Notes: generated by a model from the letters alone, not told the origin. A stretch of 64,000 bases of DNA from Natronococcus occultus SP4 (GCF_000328685.1 NC_019974.1:62001-126000); one strand, 5' to 3'. Shown: positions 7,697 to 17,042, counted from the stretch's first letter. A program made the numbers and translations.

Positions 7697-10600
7697 ATGA
7701 GCAGGTTCGACGAGGTCGACGACCAGTACGACCCCCACACCCTGGAACAGCGGGTGTTCGACTACTGGGACGACGTCGACGCCTACGAACAGACGGTCGA
7801 GCACCGATCCGACGGCGAATCCTTCTTCTTCGTCGACGGCCCGCCGTACACGTCGGGGTCGGCCCACATGGGTACGACCTGGAACAAGACCCTGAAGGAC
7901 GTCTACATCCGCTTCCTGCGGATGCAGGGGTACGACGTCACCGACCGTCCGGGCTACGACATGCACGGACTGCCGATCGAGACCCGCGTCGAGGAACGGC
8001 TCGGCTTCGAGAACAAGAAGGACATCGAGGAGTTCGGCGAGGAGAACTTCATCCAGGAGTGTAAGGACTACGCCGACGAACAGCTCGAGGGACTCCAGCA
8101 GGACTTCCAGGACTTCGGCGTCTGGATGGACTGGGACGATCCCTACCGGACCGTCGAGCCCGAGTACATGGAGGCGGCCTGGTGGGGGTTCTCGAAGGCC
8201 GCCGAGCGCGGCTTAGTCGAGAAGGGCCACCGCTCGATCTCGCAGTGTCCCCGTTGTGAGACCGCTATCGCGAACAACGAGGTCGAGTACGAGGACGTCG
8301 AGGACCCCTCGGTCTACGTGAAATTCGACCTCACCGACCGGGAGGGGTCGGTCGTCATCTGGACGACGACCCCGTGGACGATCCCGGCGAACACGTTCGT
8401 CGCGGTCGACCCCGATCTGACCTACCAGGGCGTACGCGCCGAGAAAGACGGCGAGGAGGAGGTCATCTACGTCGCCGAGGACTGCGTCGAGGGCGTCCTC
8501 AAGGAGGGCCGCTACGACGACTACGAGGTCGTCGAGGAGTGCTCGGGTGAGGAGATGATCGGCTGGGAGTACGAACACCCCCTCGCCGAGGAGGTTCCCG
8601 GCCACGTCGACGTCGACGACGCCCTCCAGATCTACGACGCGGAGTACGTCGAGGCCGACCGCACCGGGCTCGTCCACTCCGCGCCCGGCCACGGTGAGGA
8701 GGACTTCCAGCGGGGACGCGAGCTCGGCTTGCCGATCTTCTGTCCGGTCGCCGGCGACGGCGTCTACACCGAGGACGCCGGCAAGTACGAGGACCAGTTC
8801 GTCAAAGAGGCCGACGAGGAGATCATCGCCGACCTCGAGGACAACGGGGCGATGCTCTCGGCCGACACCGTCCACCACAGCTACGGCCACTGCTGGCGCT
8901 GCGATACGGGGATCGTCCAGATCGTCACCGACCAGTGGTTCATCACGATCACCGACGTCAAAGAGGAGCTGCTTTCCAACATCGAGGACAGCGAGTGGCA
9001 CCCCCAGTGGGCACGGGACAACCGGTTCCGGGACTTCGTCGAGGACGCCCCCGACTGGAACGTCTCCCGCCAGCGCTACTGGGGGATTCCCCTCCCCGTC
9101 TGGACGCCCGAGGACCGGGACGACGACGAGGACATGCTCGTCATCAGCGACCGCGAGGAGCTCGTCGAGCGGGTCGACCAGGAGATCGAGTACGATTCGG
9201 TCGACCTCCACAAGGACACCGTCGACGACCTGACGATCACCGAGGACGGCAAGACCTACACCCGCGTTCCCGACGTCTTCGACGTCTGGCTGGACTCCTC
9301 GGTAGCCTCCTGGGGAACGCTGAACTATCCCTCGGACGACAGCCGGTTCGACGAGCTCTGGCCTGCCGACCTCATCCTGGAGGCTCACGACCAGACCCGG
9401 GGCTGGTTCTGGTCCCAGCTCGGGATGGGCACCGCGGCGATCGGTGAGAGCCCCTACCAGGAAGTGCTGATGCACGGCCACGCGCTGATGCCCGACGGCC
9501 GCGCGATGAGCAAGTCCAAGGACATCCTGATCGACCCCCACGAGGCGATCGACAGCCACGGCCGGGACGTGATGCGACTGTTCTTGCTGTCGAACAACCC
9601 GCAGGGCGACGACATGCGCTTCTCCTGGGACGGGATGCAGACGATGGAGGACAACCTCCGGACGCTGTGGAACGTCTTCCGGTTCCCGCTGCCGTACATG
9701 CGTCTCGACGGGTTCGATCCCGGCGTTGCGACGGAGTCGCAACGAGGCGAAGGCGGCGAAGCCGCCGGAGCGACGACCCTCGAGGACGTCGACGACGACC
9801 TCGAGCTGATCGACGAGTGGGTGTTGGCCCGGCTGCAGTCGACGAAAGCCGAGATGACCGAGAGCTTCGAGGTGTACCGCCAGGACAAGGCCCTCGACGC
9901 GCTCCTCGAGTTCGTCGTCGAGGACGTCTCCCGCTTTTACGTCCAGGCGGTCCGCGAACGGATGTGGGAGGAAGACGACAGCGCCTCCAAAGAGGCCGCT
10001 TACGCGACGATCTATCGGGTCCTGCGGGAGACGGTCGCGCTGCTCGCCCCCTACGCCCCCTTCGTCAGCGACGAGATCTACGGCACCCTCACGGGCGAGG
10101 CCGAGCACGACACCGTCCACATGTGCGACTGGCCCGCCGTCGAGGAGTACTGGGTCGACGACCAGCTCGAGGACGACGTCGCCTTCCTGCGGGCGATCGA
10201 GGAGGCCGGCGCCAACGCTCGCCAGCAGGCCGGCCGCAAGCTGCGCTGGCCCGTCCCGCGGGTCGTCGTCGCTGCCGACGACGAGCGCGTCCTCGAGGCC
10301 GTCGAGCGCCACGCCGGCCTGCTCGAGGACCGGCTCAACGCCCGCGAGATCGAGCTCGTCTCGCCCGACGACCGCTGGGGTGAGCTGAACTACAGCGCCC
10401 AGGCCGACATGAGCGAGCTGGGTCCCGCCTTCGGTGACCGCGCGGGCCAGGTGATGAACGCGCTCAACGAGGCCCGGATCGACGAGCCCGACCTCGAGGC
10501 CCTCGAGGCAGCCGTGAACGACGTCCTCGAGGACGACGAATCGATCACCGAGGAGATGGTTTCGTTCGTCACCGAGACCCCCGAGGGCGTCGCGGGCACC

Positions 10601-10942
10601 GCGTTCTCGCTGAACGGCGACGACCGCGGGGTGGCCTACGTCGACGCCTCGCTGACCGACGACATCGAAAGCGAGGGGTACGCCCGCGAGGTCATCCGCC
10701 GGGTCCAGGAGATGCGCAAGGAGCTCGATCTGGACGTCGAGGAGCGGATCGTCCTCGACGTTGAGATCGACGACGACCGCGTCGCCGACCTCGTCGCCGA
10801 GCGCGAGGGCCTGCTCCGCGAGGAGGTTCGGGCAGACGAGCTCCGGACCGTCGAGGACGGCCACCGCAAGGAGTGGGAGGTCGAGGGCGTGACGATGGAG
10901 ATCGCCGTCGAACCGGTTGCGGCGGCGGAAGCCTCGGGCTGA
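7697..10942 (+). CDS. ileS: isoleucyl-tRNA synthetase
   Basis: 1081 residues, full length for the archaeal/eukaryal-type enzyme. It charges tRNA-Ile with isoleucine. The class I signatures are present: HIGH variant HMGT at 57-60 (PPYTSGSAHMGT) and KMSKS variant AMSKSK at about 603. The editing (CP1) domain covers roughly 200-420 and includes WTTTPWTIPAN. The CPRC site near 184 may bind zinc. The C-terminal anticodon-binding region is complete. At about residues 676-692 there is a Gly/Glu/Ala-rich insertion encoded by two consecutive DNA hairpins. A TTTAC box about 27 nt upstream of the ATG is a candidate promoter. Confidence 0.98.
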   Translation: MSRFDEVDDQYDPHTLEQRVFDYWDDVDAYEQTVEHRSDGESFFFVDGPPYTSGSAHMGTTWNKTLKDVYIRFLRMQGYDVTDRPGYDMHGLPIETRVEERLGFENKKDIEEFGEENFIQECKDYADEQLEGLQQDFQDFGVWMDWDDPYRTVEPEYMEAAWWGFSKAAERGLVEKGHRSISQCPRCETAIANNEVEYEDVEDPSVYVKFDLTDREGSVVIWTTTPWTIPANTFVAVDPDLTYQGVRAEKDGEEEVIYVAEDCVEGVLKEGRYDDYEVVEECSGEEMIGWEYEHPLAEEVPGHVDVDDALQIYDAEYVEADRTGLVHSAPGHGEEDFQRGRELGLPIFCPVAGDGVYTEDAGKYEDQFVKEADEEIIADLEDNGAMLSADTVHHSYGHCWRCDTGIVQIVTDQWFITITDVKEELLSNIEDSEWHPQWARDNRFRDFVEDAPDWNVSRQRYWGIPLPVWTPEDRDDDEDMLVISDREELVERVDQEIEYDSVDLHKDTVDDLTITEDGKTYTRVPDVFDVWLDSSVASWGTLNYPSDDSRFDELWPADLILEAHDQTRGWFWSQLGMGTAAIGESPYQEVLMHGHALMPDGRAMSKSKDILIDPHEAIDSHGRDVMRLFLLSNNPQGDDMRFSWDGMQTMEDNLRTLWNVFRFPLPYMRLDGFDPGVATESQRGEGGEAAGATTLEDVDDDLELIDEWVLARLQSTKAEMTESFEVYRQDKALDALLEFVVEDVSRFYVQAVRERMWEEDDSASKEAAYATIYRVLRETVALLAPYAPFVSDEIYGTLTGEAEHDTVHMCDWPAVEEYWVDDQLEDDVAFLRAIEEAGANARQQAGRKLRWPVPRVVVAADDERVLEAVERHAGLLEDRLNAREIELVSPDDRWGELNYSAQADMSELGPAFGDRAGQVMNALNEARIDEPDLEALEAAVNDVLEDDESITEEMVSFVTETPEGVAGTAFSLNGDDRGVAYVDASLTDDIESEGYAREVIRRVQEMRKELDLDVEERIVLDVEIDDDRVADLVAEREGLLREEVRADELRTVEDGHRKEWEVEGVTMEIAVEPVAAAEASG
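9724..9744. repeat. perfect palindrome inside ileS
   Basis: CGTTGCGAC-gga-GTCGCAACG is a 9-bp perfect stem with a 3-nt loop. It encodes part of a non-conserved insertion in IleS and is followed 8 bp later by a second palindrome. Confidence 0.7.
9752..9766. repeat. second palindrome inside ileS
   Basis: GGCGGC-gaa-GCCGCC is a 6-bp stem with a 3-nt loop directly after the 9-bp palindrome. Both lie in the same low-complexity insertion. Confidence 0.55.
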
Positions 10943-11024
10943 TCGCCGTCGGAGACCGGTGTGAGAGGATAGCTACACCGCGTTTTTTCCGTCCGCGTTC
11001 GTCGTCGAAGCCGTTCGAGAAACC

Positions 11025-11882
11025 CTACAGCTCGGCCGCAATCGAGGGCGCGACCGAGACGGCGCTGTACTGGCGCTCGATCGTGTCGGTGCCGTAGATC
11101 GACTCGACGCCGGCCCGGGAGAGCTTCGTGACGGCGTTGCGAGCGAGCAGCGGGTGGACGCAGGTGACGAACACCCGGCCGACCCCCCGGTCGCCCAGCA
11201 CGCCGACCGCCTCGCTCATCGTCGACCCCGTCGCGATGATGTCGTCGGCGACGACGACGTCCCGGTCGGCGACGGTGACGTCGCTGGGCGAAATCTCGAC
11301 CTCGGTGCCCGAGAGGCGGTTCTTCTCGAAGTAGTCCACCTCGCCGGTTCCGTAGGCGTCCCGGACCGTCTCGGCGAGCTCGATCGCGCCGGCGTCGGGC
11401 GAGAGGAAGACGGGATCCGTAAGATCCTCGGGAAGGGGTTCGGCCAGCCGATCGGCGGCGTCGACGGCGGTCGCAGCGGGCTCGAAAAAGTCACAGATCG
11501 CGTCCTCATGTGGGTTGACGGTGAGCACGCGATCCGCTCCGGTCGAGACGGCGCGGGCGACCGCCCGCGCGGAGACCGGGTGGCCGGGTTCGAACGCCTC
11601 GTCCTGGCGGCCGTAGCCCATGTACGGCAGGACGGTTACGACCTCGTCGGCGCCGGCCTCCTGGACGGCGTCCTGGAGCTGGAGCACCTCGAGATGGGCG
11701 TCGCTCGAGGTCGTCGAGGCGACGACGATCGCCCGGTCGATGTCGCGGTCGGCGACGTCGGGAGCGGCCGCGAGCAGTTCGCCGTCGGGAAACCGGTCGT
11801 ACTCGACGGTAGCGAGCGGTTCCTCGAGTTCGCGAGCGAGGACGCCGGCGAGCGCCTGTGAGGTGGATCCGCTGACGATCAT
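11025..11882 (-). CDS. prs: ribose-phosphate pyrophosphokinase
   Basis: 285 residues. It makes PRPP from ribose 5-phosphate and ATP for nucleotide, His and Trp synthesis. The type I phosphoribosyltransferase fold is clear: YDRFPDGELL near the N-terminus, PYMGYGRQDEAFEPG (flexible loop and ATP site), and the PRPP-binding loop VVVADDIIATGSTM at about 205-220. The ATG at 11882 (MIVSGSTSQ) is preferred to a GTG four codons upstream because it gives the usual N-terminus and lies 22-28 nt after a GTTTACC box on this strand. It is convergent with ileS. Confidence 0.96.
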   Translation of the reverse strand: MIVSGSTSQALAGVLARELEEPLATVEYDRFPDGELLAAAPDVADRDIDRAIVVASTTSSDAHLEVLQLQDAVQEAGADEVVTVLPYMGYGRQDEAFEPGHPVSARAVARAVSTGADRVLTVNPHEDAICDFFEPAATAVDAADRLAEPLPEDLTDPVFLSPDAGAIELAETVRDAYGTGEVDYFEKNRLSGTEVEISPSDVTVADRDVVVADDIIATGSTMSEAVGVLGDRGVGRVFVTCVHPLLARNAVTKLSRAGVESIYGTDTIERQYSAVSVAPSIAAEL

Positions 11883-11903
11883 ACGTATCGCCACAGTGCG
11901 GCG

Positions 11904-11910
11904 GGTAAAC
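11904..11910 (-). promoter_or_regulatory. TATA-like box of prs
   Basis: GTTTACC on the minus strand lies 22-28 nt before the prs ATG. Confidence 0.45.
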
Positions 11911-11992
11911 CCGTTTTCGTTCTCCGTGTCGAATCCACCGATGGCGCGGCAGGATCCGAACGGCTACGGACGGGCCCGTCGTAGCCCCCCGT

Positions 11993-12913
11993 ATGGCATC
12001 CGACGCGGTCGCCCGCATCGTCGAGGACGCCCTCGGTGCCGAACTGCGCGCGAGCAGCCGTCCCGACCAGGGGTCGGTCGCCGAGACGGTCGTTCTCGAA
12101 CTCGCCGACGAGCCCGGGCGCGCGGTCTGCAAGCGCGGCGGCGCCAGCGTCTGGACGGGTGACGTGATCGAGCCGTCCGTCGTCGCTCGTGTCGGTCGCG
12201 AGACCCCGCTCCCGGTCCCCGACGTCCTCGCGTCGGGGACGCTCGCGGGCGGCCCCGACGAGCCGACGAACCGGTGGGCCCTCTACGAGTTCCTGCCGGG
12301 ACGGAATCCGGGACTCGAGTACGCGACCCTCGAGCCCGCCGTTCGCCGACGCCTCGTCCGGGAGGCCGGCGAGCTGCTCGGCCGACTCCACGCGACGTCC
12401 TCGCTCGCGTTCGACCGCGTCTGCGGGCTCGCCCGCGAGGACGGGCGGCTTCGACCGCGCGAGCCCACAGGTTGGCACGCGATGGATCCGGGACCGGTGC
12501 TCGACGGGCTCCCGGTTCCACTCGCCGGGGATCCGGACTGTCGCCCGGTGTTGACCCACGGCGACTACCAGCCCTCGAACCTGCTGGTCGAGGACGACGG
12601 ATCGATCGTCGGCGTCCTCGACTGGGGGAACGCCCACGTCACCCACGCCGAGTACGCGCTGGCCCGCGCCGAGGCCCGGTTTGTCGACGTGCACGCCCGA
12701 GCTCTCGATCGCGACGAACGCGCGCGACTCCGGACTGCGTTCCGGACCGGATACGCTCGCGAGGCTCGCCTCGAACCGGACGCGACGCGTCGACTCCGAA
12801 CCTACAAGCTGCTCTGGCTCGCCCAGTCGGCGGCGAACTACGGGCGAATCGCTCGCGACGCCCGGGGGCGACGACAGCTGCGACGCCAGTGGCGGCGGCT
12901 GCTCGAAGGGTAG
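11993..12913 (+). CDS. aminoglycoside phosphotransferase (APH)-family small-molecule kinase
   Basis: 306 residues. It is a protein-kinase-like fold enzyme that phosphorylates a small molecule; the substrate is unknown, and antibiotic resistance should not be assumed. The catalytic loop is THGDYQPSNLLV (Brenner motif, HGDxxxxN) at about 187-198, followed by the metal-binding VLDWGNA. The ATP lobe is weak, as usual in this family, with KRGGA likely carrying the conserved Lys. It is upstream of the SpoIIM-like gene on the same strand with a 43-bp gap. Confidence 0.85.
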   Translation: MASDAVARIVEDALGAELRASSRPDQGSVAETVVLELADEPGRAVCKRGGASVWTGDVIEPSVVARVGRETPLPVPDVLASGTLAGGPDEPTNRWALYEFLPGRNPGLEYATLEPAVRRRLVREAGELLGRLHATSSLAFDRVCGLAREDGRLRPREPTGWHAMDPGPVLDGLPVPLAGDPDCRPVLTHGDYQPSNLLVEDDGSIVGVLDWGNAHVTHAEYALARAEARFVDVHARALDRDERARLRTAFRTGYAREARLEPDATRRLRTYKLLWLAQSAANYGRIARDARGRRQLRRQWRRLLEG

Positions 12914-12956
12914 CTCTGTCGGCGGATTTATCCGTAATTTGCCCGAAGGGAGAGGT

Positions 12957-13940
12957 ATGAACGATCGACGGACCGACGACCAAACGGTCGAGTCGACCGA
13001 CACCGAGCGGTCGGCGCGGACCGAGGAGTCGGCCACCGAGCGACGCGCTCCACGCGAGTCCGAGGCCGAGGACGTCCCCTCGAGCCAGCCGCCGGATCGC
13101 GACCCCCAGCCGTCAGGGTCGGGGCCAGGACCGAGCGCCGATCCGGGTCGGGGGTGGGCGACCCTCGCGTTCGCGCTGGCGCTGGTCTCGCTGGTGACGG
13201 CGGGAGCGACGGCCGCGATCCACGAGCTGACCGTCGCCGCGACCGGCGCCGCCGTCCTCGGGATCGCGTTCGCCGCACTGGGGGCGGTTGCGCTGACCGA
13301 CGGCAGCGGCGTGGCCGCGGGGCTGTCGGAGGGGTGGGCCGAACACCGGCTCTACGTCTGGTTCGCGACGGCGCTGTTCGGCGGGGGTGCCCTCCTCGGG
13401 GCCGCCCTCGTCGCCGCGGGGATCGACCTCTCGGAGCTGTTCCTCGAGCTCCTGACCGAGGAGTTCGGCGAGGAAGAGTTCGTCGACGACGAGCTCGCCG
13501 AGGGCGGCGGGATCGAGCTCTCGGCGACGTTCTTCCTCGTCCAGAACACGCCGCCGTTTCTGGCGGCGATCTTCGGCGCGCTCACGCTCGGGCTGGTGAC
13601 GACGATCATCATGGTGTTTAACGGGATCATCGTCGGCAACATCGCGGTCGTCACCGGGCTCGAGGTCGGGTTCGGCCCCATCGTTGCCCTGCTTGCCCCC
13701 CACGGGATCTTCGAGCTGCCCGCGCTGTTTATCGCCGCCGGCGTCGGCTTCCGGTTTCTCCACCGGGCCGGCCAGCGGCTCGTCGGCTCGCGCGAGTCGC
13801 TGTTCACGAAGGCGTACGTCTACCGGACGACGCTGCTGGTCGCGTTCGGCTGGCTGTTGCTCGCGCTGGCGGCGTTCGTCGAGGCGTACCTGACGATCGT
13901 CATCGCGGAGGCGCTGTTCCCGGAGCTGGCCGAACCGTAG
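12957..13940 (+). CDS. SpoIIM/DUF95-family integral membrane protein
   Basis: 327 residues. About 60 hydrophilic, highly charged N-terminal residues (Asp/Glu/Arg/Ser-rich, with PSGSGPGPS) precede about six hydrophobic segments. The family signature region is FFLVQNTPPF, LGLVTTIIMVFNGIIVGN and APHGIFELPALFIAAGVGFR, typical of stage II sporulation protein M homologues. In archaea these proteins have no sporulation role. The ATG at 12957 was chosen as the first Met after a plausible ribosome site (GGGAGAGGT). Function unknown. Confidence 0.85.
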   Translation: MNDRRTDDQTVESTDTERSARTEESATERRAPRESEAEDVPSSQPPDRDPQPSGSGPGPSADPGRGWATLAFALALVSLVTAGATAAIHELTVAATGAAVLGIAFAALGAVALTDGSGVAAGLSEGWAEHRLYVWFATALFGGGALLGAALVAAGIDLSELFLELLTEEFGEEEFVDDELAEGGGIELSATFFLVQNTPPFLAAIFGALTLGLVTTIIMVFNGIIVGNIAVVTGLEVGFGPIVALLAPHGIFELPALFIAAGVGFRFLHRAGQRLVGSRESLFTKAYVYRTTLLVAFGWLLLALAAFVEAYLTIVIAEALFPELAEP

Positions 13941-14005
13941 CCGTCGCTCGGCGGACGAAGATCGGCCTCGAGGACGGAACCGAGAACTGGGTCGAAAACG
14001 AACGG

Positions 14006-15013
14006 TTAGTCGACGAACTCGATCGCGTCGCCGAACTCGAGCGGGACCGACCCCTTCCGGTAGCCCTCGACGTAACCGTCGGGACGGGCGCGGTAGACGA
14101 CTGCGGGACGGTGACGGAGGTCGGGCCGTTCGCCTCGCACGGCGGCCCAGGCGTCGTCCCGGAAGCTCGAACAGTCGACGAACAGGACGGCACCGCCGCC
14201 GTGTTCGGCGAGCTGGCCGTCGGTCTTCGTCTCGGCGGTGTCGCGGACGGCGGCGACGGGACCGGCCGCGACCCGGTTGGCCGGCGGCTGGGGACGGGTC
14301 ACCTCGACGAGGCGGTTCGTCTCCTCGTCTTCGGCCCGGTAATCGAGCGAGTGTCCGGTCGTCACCTCGATCTCCGGAGTGACCTCGTAGCCCGCGTCGG
14401 TGAGGATCTTCGCGGCGATGAACTCACCCATCGCGGCGCTCATCCGAACGCGGTCGACGTGGTCGCTGGTACCGAGCTTCCCCGCCATGACGGACCGATA
14501 CTCGTCTAACACGCCGGTCTTGAGAAACTCCTCGAAGAATCGCGTCGTCTCGCGACGGCCGGCGTCGGGGAAACCGGCGCCGTGTTCGCGGAAAAAGGCC
14601 CGCGTCGACTCGCGGCCGTCCTTGGACATGAAAACGGGCAGGAAGAACCACGAGAGGTACGGGTAGTCCTCGAGCCAGGGGTCGGTCTCGTGTAAGGTTG
14701 CGAGCAGCTCCCGCTGGCTCCACCGGGCGACGTGGTAGGGAATTTCCTGCCAGCCGAACTTGTCTGTCTTCCACAGCGCCGAGGGAGTCTCAGTGTTGCC
14801 CATCCAGTAGGCTTCCTCGCCGTTGCGAGCAAACAGTGCGAGGTCGCCGTTTTGCATCTCGAAGCGGTGTGTCTCCCAGTCCGCACCGATGTCGAATCGC
14901 GGGGCGACCGCCCGAGCACCGATGTTCGAGCGAAGCGGCCCCAGTATCTCCTGTCGAACTCGTTGCTCGCTCCAGCGGGCGGGCGAGTAACGAAAGCGAA
15001 GCGGCCGTGCCAC
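14006..15013 (-). CDS. conserved haloarchaeal protein, DUF5784-like
   Basis: 335 residues, soluble. From memory it resembles the haloarchaeal DUF5784 family, which has no assigned function. The N-terminal half is aromatic-rich (RFRYSPARWSEQRV, GDLALFARNGEEAYW). The region GEFIAAKILTDAGYEVTPE, then GHSLDY, then LVEVTRP has the layout of a PD-(D/E)XK nuclease core, but the lysine of ExK is Thr, so catalysis is doubtful. It is monocistronic, between SpoIIM (convergent) and the DUF5786 gene (divergent). Confidence 0.7.
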   Translation of the reverse strand: MARPLRFRYSPARWSEQRVRQEILGPLRSNIGARAVAPRFDIGADWETHRFEMQNGDLALFARNGEEAYWMGNTETPSALWKTDKFGWQEIPYHVARWSQRELLATLHETDPWLEDYPYLSWFFLPVFMSKDGRESTRAFFREHGAGFPDAGRRETTRFFEEFLKTGVLDEYRSVMAGKLGTSDHVDRVRMSAAMGEFIAAKILTDAGYEVTPEIEVTTGHSLDYRAEDEETNRLVEVTRPQPPANRVAAGPVAAVRDTAETKTDGQLAEHGGGAVLFVDCSSFRDDAWAAVRGERPDLRHRPAVVYRARPDGYVEGYRKGSVPLEFGDAIEFVD

Positions 15014-15123
15014 GTCGATAGGTTGTGGCCGGGTGGGTATATACTGTTCGCTGACGGGACGACCGGGGTGTGGGTCACCGTTACATTGATAAGCGTCAGC
15101 TGCCTACAATGTGTATACTTACC

Positions 15124-15297
15124 ATGTCAATGGGTGCCTATGATGAGGACGAACACGAGCGGCGCGAGGAGCAGGCCTCGCGGGTGGACGCGGATTTCGA
15201 CGACGAGCGGACGATCTACCACGGAAAAGTCGAGTACGACGCCGGCGAATCCGCCGAGGAGCTGCTGAACAAGTTCGAGGAGATCAAGTCGGATTAG
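15124..15297 (+). CDS. small acidic protein, DUF5786 family
   Basis: 57 residues, strongly acidic (MSMGAYDEDEHERRE, ESAEELLNKFEEIKSD). It matches my recollection of the haloarchaeal DUF5786 family, which has the same MSMGAYDEDEHERRE start and KSD ending. The ATG at 15124 was selected for that reason; an in-frame GTG lies 18 codons upstream. No function is known. Its stop overlaps that of the convergent membrane-protein gene by 4 bp. Confidence 0.85.
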   Translation: MSMGAYDEDEHERREEQASRVDADFDDERTIYHGKVEYDAGESAEELLNKFEEIKSD

Positions 15298-16019
15298 CGG
15301 ATCGACCGGTCGCTCTCCTTCCTGGACCGTCGCTGGAGCAGTACCGACAGCGTCGCCACCGCGACGACGGCGATCACGTGGCCGACCAGCGCGGCGACCA
15401 GGATCGGGTGGTCGAGCACGAACGGGACGAACAGGAGCTGGACGCCCGCGAACGCCACATTGAGTCCGTCGATGCGGGCGTACTCCCGAGTCGTTTCGGG
15501 GCCGAACTCGTAGACGACCGCCCGCCAGAGTCCGGCGACCGTCGCCCACCAGCAGGTACCGATCCGGTAGACGACGTCCCACAGGATCAGCAGTAACAGG
15601 GCGACCGCCAGCGACGGCGGCTCGGGACCGAGGATCTCCGTCAGCAACGGCTGGTCGCTGGTCCGGGGGTCGGTGACGAACAGGTACGTAACCAGGAGCA
15701 CGAACGATACCACCCCGAGGACGACCTCAATGTTCGAGCCGAACAGCACGCGCCGGTAGCCGTCGGGCGAGCGAAGCGCCCGAACCGAGCGGCTGTACCG
15801 GAGCATGAGCCAGCTGCCGACCGCCGCGACGAGGACGGCGACGGTCCCCGGAACGACCGCGTCCCACAGCCCATAGACGGCCGCGACGGCCAGCAGGGCG
15901 CCCTCGAAGACGGTAAACTGAATCCCGATCGCGAGCCGGTCCGAGAGCTCGACGCCCGGCAGCGCACCGACGATGCTCTCGTAGACCCACGTCTCCCCGT
16001 ACTCCGGAGTCCGGCTCAT
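15294..16019 (-). CDS. polytopic membrane protein of unknown function
   Basis: 241 residues with about six hydrophobic segments (for example AIGIQFTVFEGALLAVAAV, VEVVLGVVSFVLLVTYLFV-like, LAVALLLLILWDVVYRIG, LLFVPFVLDHPILVAALVG). The DLA loop and a basic C-terminus (QRRSRKESDRSIR) are visible. The ATG overlaps the stop of the upstream NmrA-like gene (ATGA-type 4-bp overlap), indicating translational coupling. No family was recognised. A small perfect palindrome lies within it at 15763-15783. Confidence 0.75.
   Translation of the reverse strand: MSRTPEYGETWVYESIVGALPGVELSDRLAIGIQFTVFEGALLAVAAVYGLWDAVVPGTVAVLVAAVGSWLMLRYSRSVRALRSPDGYRRVLFGSNIEVVLGVVSFVLLVTYLFVTDPRTSDQPLLTEILGPEPPSLAVALLLLILWDVVYRIGTCWWATVAGLWRAVVYEFGPETTREYARIDGLNVAFAGVQLLFVPFVLDHPILVAALVGHVIAVVAVATLSVLLQRRSRKESDRSIR
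15763..15783. repeat. short palindrome inside the membrane-protein gene
   Basis: TCGGGCG-agcgaag-CGCCCGA is a 7-bp perfect stem with a 7-nt spacer. Confidence 0.5.
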
Positions 16020-16975
16020 TCCTCGAGCGGGCGCCCCTCGTCGGGCAGCCCGCTCTTGAGAGTGTCCCCGTCGAGGGTTCCCTCCTCGGCGAGCGCGCTG
16101 CGGACGGCGTCTTCGAACGGCGTCGGATCGACGCCGACGAGCTCCCGCAGCCGGTCGTCCTCGACGACCACCGGGTTGACCATCCCCTCGATCAGCCGGT
16201 GGGCGACCTTCGGGTCGACGTCCGTCACGAGGTCGACCCAGTACGCCGACAGCGTCGGCGTCAGTACCGGGACCGGGACGATCACCGGCTCCCAGCCCCT
16301 CGTGATCCTCGCGGTCGTCCGGAGCATCTCCCCGTAGGTGAGGACGTCCGGGCCGCCGATCTCGTAGGTCTCGCCCGCGGTCTCGGGACGCTCGAGGACG
16401 GCGAGCAGGTACGCGATCACGTCGTCGATGGCGATCGGCTGGCAGTCGACGTGGACCCACCGCGGGGTCACCATCACCGGGAGCCGCTTTGCGAGCTGGC
16501 GGACGATTCGGAAGCTCGCGCTCTCGGCACCGATGATGATCGCCGCCCGGAGCACGGTCACGTCGGCGCTGCCGGACTCGAGCTCGGACTCGACGAGTCG
16601 CCGGGAGGCCAGGTGTTCCGAGAGCGCCTCGTCCTCGTCGCCCAGCCCGCTGAGGTAGACGATCCGATCGAGGGCGGCGTTGGTCGCCGCCCGTTCGAAG
16701 TTCCGTGCGGCGCGGCGGTCCTGCCCGATGAGATCATCGTCGCCGCTCCCCATCGTGTGGATCAGGTAGTAGGCGGCGTCGATCCCCTCGAGGGCGTCCT
16801 CGAAACTCCCCTTCTCGAGGACGTCGCCCTCTGCGACGGTGATCCCGTCGTCGGGCGGATCGTACTCCGCGGCGTCCCGAACGAGTACCGTCACGTCGTG
16901 GTCGGTCAGCGTACGCAACGCGGCGACGAGCCGACTGCCGACGAAGCCGGTCGCGCCCGTTACGAGGACGTTCAT
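16016..16975 (-). CDS. NAD(P)-dependent epimerase/NmrA-like SDR protein
   Basis: 319 residues. It has a Rossmann-fold extended or atypical SDR N-terminus with the GATGFVGSRLV dinucleotide-binding motif at residues 7-17. Later come AYYLIHTMGSG and LSGLGDED in place of the strict YxxxK pair, which places it with the NmrA-like or complex-I NDUFA9-like atypical SDRs. Residues 210-310 form the substrate or C-terminal domain. It is first in a two-gene unit with the coupled membrane protein. The substrate is unknown; in plants and archaea relatives act in lipid or isoprenoid metabolism or as NADPH sensors. Confidence 0.85.
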   Translation of the reverse strand: MNVLVTGATGFVGSRLVAALRTLTDHDVTVLVRDAAEYDPPDDGITVAEGDVLEKGSFEDALEGIDAAYYLIHTMGSGDDDLIGQDRRAARNFERAATNAALDRIVYLSGLGDEDEALSEHLASRRLVESELESGSADVTVLRAAIIIGAESASFRIVRQLAKRLPVMVTPRWVHVDCQPIAIDDVIAYLLAVLERPETAGETYEIGGPDVLTYGEMLRTTARITRGWEPVIVPVPVLTPTLSAYWVDLVTDVDPKVAHRLIEGMVNPVVVEDDRLRELVGVDPTPFEDAVRSALAEEGTLDGDTLKSGLPDEGRPLEE

Positions 16976-17042
16976 ACTGGTTCTACGATCGATCGCTTCT
17001 TAACCGATCGCGTTGCAGGCCCGTCGGCGTGCGGGAGGGGAC

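Noticed and set aside
8213-10864. 883-codon open frame antisense to ileS
   Set aside because: High-GC codon bias keeps antisense frames open; the translation is Val/Asp/Leu/Gly-rich mirror sequence with no family motifs, while the plus strand clearly encodes IleS.
11993-12913. Antibiotic-resistance gene call for the APH-like protein
   Set aside because: The fold is shared by many metabolic kinases; context and organism do not support resistance.
12957-13940. Sporulation function for the SpoIIM-like protein
   Set aside because: Haloarchaea do not form endospores; the family name is historical.
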